Origin: Tritrichomonas musculus
Taxonomy: Eukaryota; Parabasalia; Tritrichomonadida; Tritrichomonadidae
DNA: 22,631 bases
Assembly (NCBI GenBank): GCA_039105265.1
Contig: JAPFFF010000444.1
Coordinates: forward strand, 1-22,631
Direction of reading: 5' to 3'
Shown: piece after piece, positions 12,391 through 22,631 of the stretch
Numbering within the stretch: position 1 is the stretch's first letter
How the letters are laid out: the number at the start of each line of letters is the position of its first letter
Made by a program: the position numbers and the translations under genes
Notes under the pieces: model-generated
The model's database searches: none
What the model saw: only the letters and a program-made list of their open reading frames with translations
Told to the model about the DNA's origin: nothing

Positions 12391-13290
12391 TCATCAGATT
12401 CAACGAGAACTGCAGTTGAATCATCAGATTCAACGAGAACTACAGTTGAATCATCAGATTCAACGAGAACTGCAGTTGAATCATCAGATGCAACGAGAAC
12501 TACAGTTGAATCATCAGATTCAACGAGAACTGCAGTTGAATCATCAGATGCAACGACAACTGCAGTTGAATCATCAGATGCAACGACAACTGCAGTTGAA
12601 TCATCAGATTCAACGAGAACTGCAGTTGAATCATCAGATGCAACGAGAACTGCAGTTGAATCATCAGATTCAACGAGAACTGCAGTTGAATCATCAGATG
12701 CAACAAGAACTGCAGTTGAATCATCAGATTCAACGAGAACTGCAGTTGAATCATCAGATGCAACGAGAACTGCAGTTGAATCATCAGATGCAACGAGAAC
12801 TGCAGTTGAATCATCAGATGCAACGAGAACTGCAGTTGAATCATCAGATGCAACGAGAACTGCAGTTTAATAATAAGATTCAACAAGAACTGCAGTTTAA
12901 TCATAAGATTCAACGAGAACTGCAGTTTAATCATAAGATTCAACGAGAACTGCAGTTTAATAATAAGATTCAACAAGAACTGCAGTTGAATCATCAGATG
13001 CAACGAGAACTGCAGTTGAATCATCAGATTCAACGAGAACTGCAGTTGAATCATCAGATTCAACGAGAACTGCAGTTGAATCATCAGATGCAACGAGAAC
13101 TGCAGTTGAATCATCAGATGCAACGAGAACTGCAGTTGAATCATCAGATGCAACGAGAACTGCAGTTGAATCATCAGATTCAACGAGAACTGCAGTTGAA
13201 TCATCAGATGCAACGAGAACTGCAGTTGAACCATCAGATTCAACGAGAACTGCAGTTGAATCATCAGATGCAACGAGAACTACAGTTGAA
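10441..13290 (+). repeat. 2.9-kb duplicon, right copy
   Basis: Partner of 1-2880, one monomer shorter. Its first part (10441-11379) is also inside the 5.6-kb duplicon, so the same sequence appears a third time at 21693-22631. After 13290 the order switches to that of the 5371-7110 family, so the junction at 13291-13590 is a rearrangement seam. Confidence 0.88.
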
Positions 13291-13590
13291 TCATCAGATT
13301 CAACGAGAACTGCAGTTGAATCATCAGATGCAACGAGAACTACAGTTGAATCATCAGATTCAACGAGAACTGCAGTTGAATCATCAGATGCAACAAGAAC
13401 TGCAGTTGAATCATCAGATTCAACGAGAACTGCAGTTGAATCATCAGATTCAACGAGAACTGCAGTTGAACCATCAGATTCAACGAGAACTACAGTTGAA
13501 TCATCAGATTCAACGAGAACTGCAGTTGAATCATAAGATTCAACGAGAACTACAGTTGAATCATCAGATGCAACGAGAACTGCAGTTGAA

Positions 13591-15330
13591 TCATCAGATG
13601 CAACGAGAACTGCAGTTGAATCATCAGATGCAACGAGAACTGCAGTTGAATCATCAGATTCAACGAGAACTGCAGTTGAATCATCAGATGCAACGAGAAC
13701 TGCAGTTGAATCATCAGATGAAATAAGAACTGCAGTTGAATCATCAGATTCAACGAGAACTGCAGTTGAACCATCAGATTCAACGAGAACTGCAGTTGAA
13801 TCATCAGATGCAACGACAACTGCAGTTGAATCATCAGATGCAACGAGAACTGCAGTTGAATCATCAGATGCAACGAGAACTGCAGTTGAATCATCAGATT
13901 CAACGAGAACTGCAGTTGAATCATCAGATGCAACGACAACTGCAGTTGAATCATCAGATGCAACGAGAACTGCAGTTGAATCATCAGATGCAACGAGAAC
14001 TGCAGTTGAATCATCAGATTCAACGAGAACTGCAGTTGAACCATCAGATTCAACGAGAACTGCAGTTGAATCATCAGATGCAACGAGAACTACAGTTGAA
14101 TCATCAGATTCAACGAGAACTGCAGTTGAATCATCAGATGCAACGAGAACTACAGTTGAATCATCAGATTCAACGAGAACTGCAGTTGAATCATCAGATG
14201 CAACAAGAACTGCAGTTGAATCATCAGATTCAACGAGAACTGCAGTTGAATCATCAGATTCAACGAGAACTGCAGTTGAACCATCAGATTCAACGAGAAC
14301 TACAGTTGAATCATCAGATTCAACGAGAACTGCAGTTGAATCATCAGATTCAACGAGAACTACAGTTGAATCATCAGATTCAACGAGAACTGCAGTTGAA
14401 TCATCAGATGCAACGAGAACTACAGTTGAATCATCAGATTCAACGAGAACTGCAGTTGAATCATCAGATGCAACGACAACTGCAGTTGAATCATCAGATG
14501 CAACGACAACTGCAGTTGAATCATCAGATGCAACGAGAACTGCAGTTGAATCATCAGATGCAACGAGAACTGCAGTTTAATAATAAGATTCAACGAGAAC
14601 TGCAGTTGAATCATCAGATGAAACAAGAACTGCAGTTGAATCATCAGATGCAACAAGAACTGCAGTTGAATCATCAGATTCAACGAGAACTGCAGTTGAA
14701 TCATCAGATTCAACGAGAACTGCAGTTGAACCATCAGATTCAACGAGAACTACAGTTGAATCATCAGATTCAACGAGAACTGCAGTTGAATCATCAGATT
14801 CAACGAGAACTACAGTTGAATCATCAGATTCAACGAGAACTGCAGTTGAATCATCAGATGCAACGAGAACTACAGTTGAATCATCAGATTCAACGAGAAC
14901 TGCAGTTGAATCATCAGATGCAACGACAACTGCAGTTGAATCATCAGATGCAACGACAACTGCAGTTGAATCATCAGATTCAACGAGAACTGCAGTTGAA
15001 TCATCAGATGCAACGAGAACTGCAGTTGAATCATCAGATTCAACGAGAACTGCAGTTGAATCATCAGATGCAACAAGAACTGCAGTTGAATCATCAGATT
15101 CAACGAGAACTGCAGTTGAATCATCAGATGCAACGAGAACTGCAGTTGAATCATCAGATGCAACGAGAACTGCAGTTGAATCATCAGATGCAACGAGAAC
15201 TGCAGTTGAATCATCAGATGCAACGAGAACTGCAGTTTAATAATAAGATTCAACAAGAACTGCAGTTTAATCATAAGATTCAACGAGAACTGCAGTTTAA
15301 TCATCAGATTCAACGAGAACTGCAGTTTAA
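13591..15330 (+). repeat. 1.7-kb duplicon, right copy
   Basis: Partner of 5371-7110. It is followed by a one-monomer tandem expansion of the taataag/caacaag unit (15331-15390), then by a variant order related to 2581-2880. Confidence 0.87.
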
Positions 15331-16080
15331 TAATAAGATTCAACAAGAACTGCAGTTTAATAATAAGATTCAACAAGAACTGCAGTTGAATCATCAGATG
15401 CAACGAGAACTGCAGTTGAATCATCAGATTCAACGAGAACTGCAGTTGAATCATCAGATTCAACGAGAACTGCAGTTGAATCATCAGATGCAACGAGAAC
15501 TGCAGTTGAATCATCAGATGCAACGAGAACTGCAGTTGAATCATCAGATTCAACGAGAACTGCAGTTGAATCATCAGATGCAACGAGAACTGCAGTTGAA
15601 TCATCAGATGCAACGAGAACTGCAGTTGAATCATCAGATTCAACGAGAACTGCAGTTGAATCATCAGATGCAACGAGAACTGCAGTTGAACCATCAGATT
15701 CAACGAGAACTGCAGTTGAATCATCAGATGCAACGAGAACTACAGTTGAATCATCAGATTCAACGAGAACTGCAGTTGAATCATCAGATGCAACGAGAAC
15801 TACAGTTGAATCATCAGATTCAACGAGAACTGCAGTTGAATCATCAGATTCAACGAGAACTGCAGTTGAACCATCAGATTCAACGAGAACTACAGTTGAA
15901 TCATCAGATTCAACGAGAACTGCAGTTGAATCATCAGATTCAACGAGAACTACAGTTGAATCATCAGATTCAACGAGAACTGCAGTTGAATCATCAGATG
16001 CAACGAGAACTACAGTTGAATCATCAGATTCAACGAGAACTGCAGTTGAATCATCAGATGCAACAAGAACTGCAGTTGAA

Positions 16081-16261
16081 TCATCAGATTCAACGAGAAC
16101 TGCAGTTGAATCATCAGATGCAACGAGAACTGCAGTTTAATAATAAGATGAAACAAGAACTGCAGTTGAATCATCAGATTCAGCTGCAACTGCAATTGAA
16201 CCATCAGATTAAACTACAACTGCAATTTGAACCATCAGATTAAACTACAACTGCAGTTGAA
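16081..16261 (+). repeat. 181-bp unit with divergent monomers, copy 1
   Basis: Six monomers make 181 bp: T-type, G-type with tttaa, taataag-aaacaag, then three divergent units at 16171-16200, 16201-16231 and 16232-16261. The divergent units carry cagctgcaac or aaactacaac in place of caacgagaac, and tgcaatt in place of tgcagtt, so the first two lack the PstI site. The first also contains a PvuII-type CAGCTG. The second is 31 bp because of an extra t in tgcaatttgaa. They are the least typical monomers in the window and may be remnants of an older repeat form. Confidence 0.9.
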
Positions 16262-16442
16262 TCATCAGATTCAACGAGAACTGCAGTTGAATCATCAGAT
16301 GCAACGAGAACTGCAGTTTAATAATAAGATGAAACAAGAACTGCAATTGAACCATCAGATTCAGCTGCAACTGCAATTGAACCATCAGATTAAACTACAA
16401 CTGCAATTTGAACCATCAGATTAAACTACAACTGCAGTTGAA
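16262..16442 (+). repeat. 181-bp unit with divergent monomers, copy 2
   Basis: Direct tandem copy of 16081-16261. It differs by tgcaatt for tgcagtt at the end of the aaacaag monomer (near 16346) and by ccatcag for tcatcag at 16352. It has the same 31-bp unit at 16382-16412. The shared extra base shows that the insertion predates the 181-bp duplication. After this copy the array runs 2 bp out of its original 30-bp register to the end of the window. Confidence 0.9.
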
Positions 16443-16592
16443 TCATCAGATTCAACGAGAACTGCAGTTGAATCATCAGATGCAACGAGAACTGCAGTTG
16501 AATCATCAGATGCAACGAGAACTGCAGTTGAATCATCAGATTCAACGAGAACTGCAGTTGAATCATCAGATGCAACGAGAACTGCAGTTGAA

Positions 16593-17072
16593 CCATCAGA
16601 TTCAACGAGAACTGCAGTTGAATCATCAGATGCAACGAGAACTACAGTTGAATCATCAGATTCAACGAGAACTGCAGTTGAATCATCAGATGCAACGAGA
16701 ACTACAGTTGAATCATCAGATTCAACGAGAACTGCAGTTGAATCATCAGATGCAACAAGAACTGCAGTTGAATCATCAGATTCAACGAGAACTGCAGTTG
16801 AATCATCAGATTCAACGAGAACTGCAGTTGAACCATCAGATTCAACGAGAACTACAGTTGAATCATCAGATTCAACGAGAACTGCAGTTGAATCATCAGA
16901 TTCAACGAGAACTACAGTTGAATCATCAGATTCAACGAGAACTGCAGTTGAATCATCAGATTCAACGAGAACTGCAGTTGAATCATCAGATGCAGCGAGA
17001 ACTGCAGTTGAATCATCAGATGCAACGAGAACTGCAGTTGAATCATCAGATTCAACGAGAACTGCAGTTGAA
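16593..17072 (+). repeat. 480-bp tandem block just right of the irregular island
   Basis: Sixteen monomers starting with a ccatcag T-type unit are followed at 17073 by a related block. The first twelve monomers (16593-16952) match 17073-17432. The last four differ, including a gcagcg monomer at 16983. The same opening order also occurs at 5821, 7321, 8761, 14041, 18573 and 20013. This block is the link between the island and the start of the 5.6-kb duplicon. Confidence 0.8.
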
Positions 17073-18212
17073 CCATCAGATTCAACGAGAACTGCAGTTG
17101 AATCATCAGATGCAACGAGAACTACAGTTGAATCATCAGATTCAACGAGAACTGCAGTTGAATCATCAGATGCAACGAGAACTACAGTTGAATCATCAGA
17201 TTCAACGAGAACTGCAGTTGAATCATCAGATGCAACAAGAACTGCAGTTGAATCATCAGATTCAACGAGAACTGCAGTTGAATCATCAGATTCAACGAGA
17301 ACTGCAGTTGAACCATCAGATTCAACGAGAACTACAGTTGAATCATCAGATTCAACGAGAACTGCAGTTGAATCATCAGATTCAACGAGAACTACAGTTG
17401 AATCATCAGATTCAACGAGAACTGCAGTTGAATCATCAGATGCAACGAGAACTACAGTTGAATCATCAGATTCAACGAGAACTGCAGTTGAATCATCAGA
17501 TGCAACGACAACTGCAGTTGAATCATCAGATGCAACGACAACTGCAGTTGAATCATCAGATGCAACGAGAACTGCAGTTGAATCATCAGATGCAACGAGA
17601 ACTGCAGTTTAATAATAAGATTCAACGAGAACTGCAGTTGAATCATCAGATGAAACAAGAACTGCAGTTGAATCATCAGATGCAACAAGAACTGCAGTTG
17701 AATCATCAGATTCAACGAGAACTGCAGTTGAATCATCAGATTCAACGAGAACTGCAGTTGAACCATCAGATTCAACGAGAACTACAGTTGAATCATCAGA
17801 TTCAACGAGAACTGCAGTTGAATCATCAGATTCAACGAGAACTACAGTTGAATCATCAGATTCAACGAGAACTGCAGTTGAATCATCAGATGCAACGAGA
17901 ACTACAGTTGAATCATCAGATTCAACGAGAACTGCAGTTGAATCATCAGATGCAACGACAACTGCAGTTGAATCATCAGATGCAACGACAACTGCAGTTG
18001 AATCATCAGATTCAACGAGAACTGCAGTTGAATCATCAGATGCAACGAGAACTGCAGTTGAATCATCAGATTCAACGAGAACTGCAGTTGAATCATCAGA
18101 TGCAACAAGAACTGCAGTTGAATCATCAGATTCAACGAGAACTGCAGTTGAATCATCAGATGCAACGAGAACTGCAGTTGAATCATCAGATGCAACGAGA
18201 ACTACAGTTGAA

Positions 18213-19652
18213 TCATCAGATGCAACGAGAACTGCAGTTGAATCATCAGATGCAACGAGAACTGCAGTTTAATAATAAGATTCAACAAGAACTGCAGTTT
18301 AATCATAAGATTCAACGAGAACTGCAGTTTAATCATCAGATTCAACGAGAACTGTAGTTTAATAATAAGATTCAACAAGAACTGCAGTTGAATCATCAGA
18401 TGCAACGAGAACTGCAGTTGAATCATCAGATTCAACGAGAACTGCAGTTGAATCATCAGATGCAACGAGAACTGCAGTTGAATCATCAGATGCAACGAGA
18501 ACTGCAGTTGAATCATCAGATTCAACGAGAACTGCAGTTGAATCATCAGATGCAACGAGAACTGCAGTTGAACCATCAGATTCAACGAGAACTGCAGTTG
18601 AATCATCAGATGCAACGAGAACTACAGTTGAATCATCAGATTCAACGAGAACTGCAGTTGAATCATCAGATGCAACGAGAACTACAGTTGAATCATCAGA
18701 TTCAACGAGAACTGCAGTTGAATCATCAGATGCAACAAGAACTGCAGTTGAATCATCAGATTCAACGAGAACTGCAGTTGAATCATCAGATTCAACGAGA
18801 ACTGCAGTTGAACCATCAGATTCAACGAGAACTACAGTTGAATCATCAGATTCAACGAGAACTGCAGTTGAATCATCAGATTCAACGAGAACTACAGTTG
18901 AATCATCAGATTCAACGAGAACTGCAGTTGAATCATCAGATGCAACGAGAACTACAGTTGAATCATCAGATTCAACGAGAACTGCAGTTGAATCATCAGA
19001 TGCAACGACAACTGCAGTTGAATCATCAGATGCAACGACAACTGCAGTTGAATCATCAGATTCAACGAGAACTGCAGTTGAATCATCAGATGCAACGAGA
19101 ACTGCAGTTGAATCATCAGATTCAACGAGAACTGCAGTTTAATAATAAGATGAAACAAGAACTGCAGTTGAATCATCAGATGCAACGAGAACTGCAGTTG
19201 AATCATCAGATGCAACGAGAACTGCAGTTGAATCATCAGATGCAACGACAACTGCAGTTGAATCATCAGATGCAACGAGAACTGCAGTTGAATCATCAGA
19301 TGCAACGAGAACTGCAGTTTAATAATAAGATGAAACAAGAACTGCAGTTGAATCATCAGATGCAACGACAACTGCAGTTGAATCATCAGATGCAACGAGA
19401 ACTGCAGTTGAATCATCAGATGCAACGAGAACTGCAGTTGAATCATCAGATTCAACGAGAACTGCAGTTGAATCATCAGATTCAACGAGAACTGCAGTTG
19501 AATCATCAGATGCAACGAGAACTGCAGTTGAATCATCAGATGCAACGAGAACTACAGTTGAATCATCAGATTCAACGAGAACTGCAGTTGAACCATCAGA
19601 TTCAACGAGAACTGCAGTTGAACCATCAGATTCAACGAGAACTGCAGTTGAA
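18213..19652 (+). repeat. 1,440-bp higher-order unit, copy 3
   Basis: Counterpart of 6961-8400 within the right-hand 5.6-kb duplicon. It shares the private tgtag marker near 18355, so it was copied as part of the larger block and did not arise as an independent tandem unit. Confidence 0.9.
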
Positions 19653-21092
19653 TCATCAGATGCAACGAGAACTGCAGTTGAATCATCAGATGCAACGAGA
19701 ACTGCAGTTTAATAATAAGATTCAACAAGAACTGCAGTTTAATCATAAGATTCAACGAGAACTGCAGTTTAATCATCAGATTCAACGAGAACTGCAGTTT
19801 AATAATAAGATTCAACAAGAACTGCAGTTGAATCATCAGATGCAACGAGAACTGCAGTTGAATCATCAGATTCAACGAGAACTGCAGTTGAATCATCAGA
19901 TGCAACGACAACTGCAGTTGAATCATCAGATGCAACGAGAACTGCAGTTGAATCATCAGATTCAACGAGAACTGCAGTTGAATCATCAGATGCAACGAGA
20001 ACTGCAGTTGAACCATCAGATTCAACGAGAACTGCAGTTGAATCATCAGATGCAACGAGAACTACAGTTGAATCATCAGATTCAACGAGAACTGCAGTTG
20101 AATCATCAGATGCAACGAGAACTACAGTTGAATCATCAGATTCAACGAGAACTGCAGTTGAATCATCAGATGCAACAAGAACTGCAGTTGAATCATCAGA
20201 TTCAACGAGAACTGCAGTTGAATCATCAGATTCAACGAGAACTGCAGTTGAACCATCAGATTCAACGAGAACTACAGTTGAATCATCAGATTCAACGAGA
20301 ACTGCAGTTGAATCATCAGATTCAACGAGAACTACAGTTGAATCATCAGATTCAACGAGAACTGCAGTTGAATCATCAGATGCAACGAGAACTACAGTTG
20401 AATCATCAGATTCAACGAGAACTGCAGTTGAATCATCAGATGCAACGACAACTGCAGTTGAATCATCAGATGCAACGACAACTGCAGTTGAATCATCAGA
20501 TTCAACGAGAACTGCAGTTGAATCATCAGATGCAACGAGAACTGCAGTTGAATCATCAGATTCAACGAGAACTGCAGTTTAATAATAAGATGAAACAAGA
20601 ACTGCAGTTGAATCATCAGATGCAACGAGAACTGCAGTTGAATCATCAGATGCAACGAGAACTGCAGTTGAATCATCAGATGCAACGACAACTGCAGTTG
20701 AATCATCAGATGCAACGAGAACTGCAGTTGAATCATCAGATGCAACGAGAACTGCAGTTTAATAATAAGATGAAACAAGAACTGCAGTTGAATCATCAGA
20801 TGCAACGACAACTGCAGTTGAATCATCAGATGCAACGAGAACTGCAGTTGAATCATCAGATGCAACGAGAACTGCAGTTGAATCATCAGATTCAACGAGA
20901 ACTGCAGTTGAATCATCAGATTCAACGAGAACTGCAGTTGAATCATCAGATGCAACGAGAACTGCAGTTGAATCATCAGATGCAACGAGAACTACAGTTG
21001 AATCATCAGATTCAACGAGAACTGCAGTTGAACCATCAGATTCAACGAGAACTGCAGTTGAACCATCAGATTCAACGAGAACTGCAGTTGAA
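19653..21092 (+). repeat. 1,440-bp higher-order unit, copy 4
   Basis: Counterpart of 8401-9840 in the right-hand duplicon, with cgacaac at 19893 matching 8641. The match with the preceding unit runs on to about 21152, as in the left copy. Confidence 0.9.
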
Positions 21093-22631
21093 TCATCAGA
21101 TGCAACGAGAACTGCAGTTGAATCATCAGATGCAACGAGAACTGCAGTTTAATAATAAGATGCAACAAGAACTGCAGTTGAATCATCAGATGCAACGAGA
21201 ACTGCAGTTGAATCATCAGATGCAACGAGAACTGCAGTTGAATCATCAGATACAGCGAGAACTGCAGTTGAATCATCAGATTCAACGAGAACTGCAGTTG
21301 AATCATCAGATTCAACGAGAACTGCAGTTGAATCATCAGATGCAACGAGAACTGCAGTTGAATCATCAGATGCAACGAGAACTACAGTTGAATCATCAGA
21401 TTCAACGAGAACTGCAGTTGAATCATCAGATTCAACGAGAACTGCAGTTGAATCATCAGATTCAACGAGAACTGCAGTTGAATCATCAGATGCAACGAGA
21501 ACTGCAGTTGAATCATCAGATTCAACGACAACTGCAGTTGAACCATCAGATTCAACGAGAACTGCAGTTGAATCATCAGATGCAACGAGAACTGCAGTTG
21601 AATCATCAGATGCAACGAGAACTGCAGTTGAATCATCAGATTCAACGAGAACTGCAGTTGAATCATCAGATGCAACGAGAACTGCAGTTGAATCATCAGA
21701 TTCAACGAGAACTGCAGTTGAATCATCAGATGCAACGAGAACTGCAGTTGAATCATCAGATGCAACGAGAACTGCAGTTTAATAATAAGATGCAACGAGA
21801 ACTGCAGTTGAATCATCAGATTCAACGAGAACTGCAGTTGAATCATCAGATGCAACGAGAACTGCAGTTGAATCATCAGATGCAGCGAGAACTGCAGTTT
21901 AATAATAAGATGAAACAAGAACTGCAGTTGAATCATCAGATGCAACGAGAACTGTAGTTGAATCATCAGATGCAACGAGAACTGCAGTTGAATCATCAGA
22001 TGCAACGAGAACTGCAGTTGAATCATCAGATGCAGCGAGAACTGCAGTTTAATAATAAGATGAAACAAGAACTGCAGTTGAATCATCAGATGCAACGAGA
22101 ACTGCAGTTGAATCATCAGATGCAGCGAGAACTGCAGTTTAATAATAAGATGAAACAAGAACTGCAGTTGAATCATCAGATTCAACGAGAACTGCAGTTG
22201 AATCATCAGATGCAACGAGAACTGCAGTTGAATCATCAGATGCAACGAGAACTGCAGTTGAATCATCAGATGCAACGAGAACTGCAGTTGAATCATCAGA
22301 TTCAACGAGAACTGCAGTTGAATCATCAGATGCAACGAGAACTACAGTTGAATCATCAGATTCAACGAGAACTGCAGTTGAATCATCAGATTCAACGAGA
22401 ACTGCAGTTGAATCATCAGATGCAACGAGAACTGCAGTTGAATCATCAGATTCAACGAGAACTGCAGTTTAATAATAAGATTCAACGAGAACTGCAGTTT
22501 AATAATAAGATGAAACAAGAACTGCAGTTGAATAATCAGATGCAACGAGAACTGCAGTTGAATCATCAGATTCAACGACAACTGCAGTTGAATCATCAGA
22601 TTCAACGAGAACTGCAGTTGAATCATCAGAT

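Larger units (their letters stand above)
1..22631. repeat. 30-bp tandem satellite array filling the window
   Basis: The sequence is a head-to-tail array of about 754 monomers of 30 bp, all in one orientation, with no interrupting unique DNA. Clean monomers are 121-150 (G-type) and 511-540 (T-type), which differ at the tenth base (gatgcaacg or gattcaacg). Recurrent single-base variants are tacag for tgcag, cgacaac for cgagaac, ccatcag for tcatcag, caacaag for caacgag and gcagcg for gcaacg. A linked set (tttaa followed by taataag, often with aaacaag) makes A/T-richer monomers. Consensus GC is about 43%. Almost every unit has one PstI site (CTGCAG) and one CpG (caaCGag). Each unit keeps register to the base except two 31-bp units near 16.2-16.4 kb. 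Both array ends lie outside the window. The strand label is arbitrary. This size and order fit a eukaryotic satellite homogenised by unequal exchange. I do not recognise a named satellite family. Confidence 0.97.
17013..22631 (+). repeat. 5.6-kb duplicon, right copy (runs off the window)
   Basis: This is the near-identical copy of 5761-11379, in direct orientation, shifted by 2 bp in 30-bp register because of the 31-bp units at 16201 and 16382. It contains the second pair of 1,440-bp units (18213-21152). Being so similar to its partner while the monomers inside each copy differ by several percent, it must come from a recent duplication of a block, or from an assembly repeat error. Confidence 0.92.

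Noticed and set aside
16171-16442. Transposon insertion or its footprint at the irregular island
   Set aside because: The divergent units are still recognisable monomers, with no terminal inverted repeats, target-site duplication or foreign sequence.
1-22631. CRISPR array
   Set aside because: The repeat length is in range, but the repeats abut directly with no spacers and no cas genes or leader.
1-22631. Telomeric repeats, tRNA, rRNA or other RNA genes
   Set aside because: No short telomere-type repeat and no RNA-gene signature are present. All sequence is accounted for by the 30-bp monomer.

Overview
The whole 22.6-kb window is one uninterrupted tandem array (satellite / large minisatellite DNA) built on a 30-bp monomer, about 754 copies in the same orientation. 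I see no unique flanking sequence, RNA gene, transposon or convincing protein gene. An array this long and homogeneous, with nested higher-order duplications, points to a eukaryotic chromosome (heterochromatic, subtelomeric or pericentromeric satellite). No single-copy sequence is present, so I cannot name the organism or group.

Monomer. The two main forms are G-type (example 121-150) and T-type (example 511-540); they differ at one base, gatGcaacg versus gatTcaacg. A limited set of further variants recurs. These are tgcag>tacag, cgagaac>cgacaac, gaatcatc>gaaccatc, caacgag>caacaag, gcaacg>gcagcg, the linked tttaa-taataag form, and the aaacaag form. Nearly every monomer carries a PstI site (CTGCAG) inside a 10-bp palindrome. 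T-type monomers also form a perfect 8-bp inverted repeat around a 4-nt loop.

Layout. The variants are in a fixed order that repeats at several scales. An 8-monomer (240-bp) tacag module occurs 13 times. A 48-monomer (1,440-bp) unit is present in tandem at 6961-9900 and again at 18213-21152. Multi-kilobase duplicons are 1-2880 with 10441-13290, 2971-4800 with 8971-10770, and 5371-7110 with 13591-15330. The largest is 5761-11379, repeated nearly base for base at 17013-22631 and still running at the window edge. Domains with no tacag variant (1-1950, 10141-12390, about 21382-22322) alternate with tacag-rich domains.

The one irregular place is 16081-16442. It is a 181-bp block in two tandem copies, each holding three divergent monomers, one of them 31 bp long. 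These two extra bases are the only departures from exact 30-bp register in the window.

Coding. Because 30 is divisible by 3 and the consensus lacks stops in several frames, very long open frames exist on both strands. They look like by-products of the repeat rather than genes. The main alternative, that this is the repeat region of a giant Gln-rich or Ser/Thr-rich protein or its decayed descendant, is discussed in the findings.
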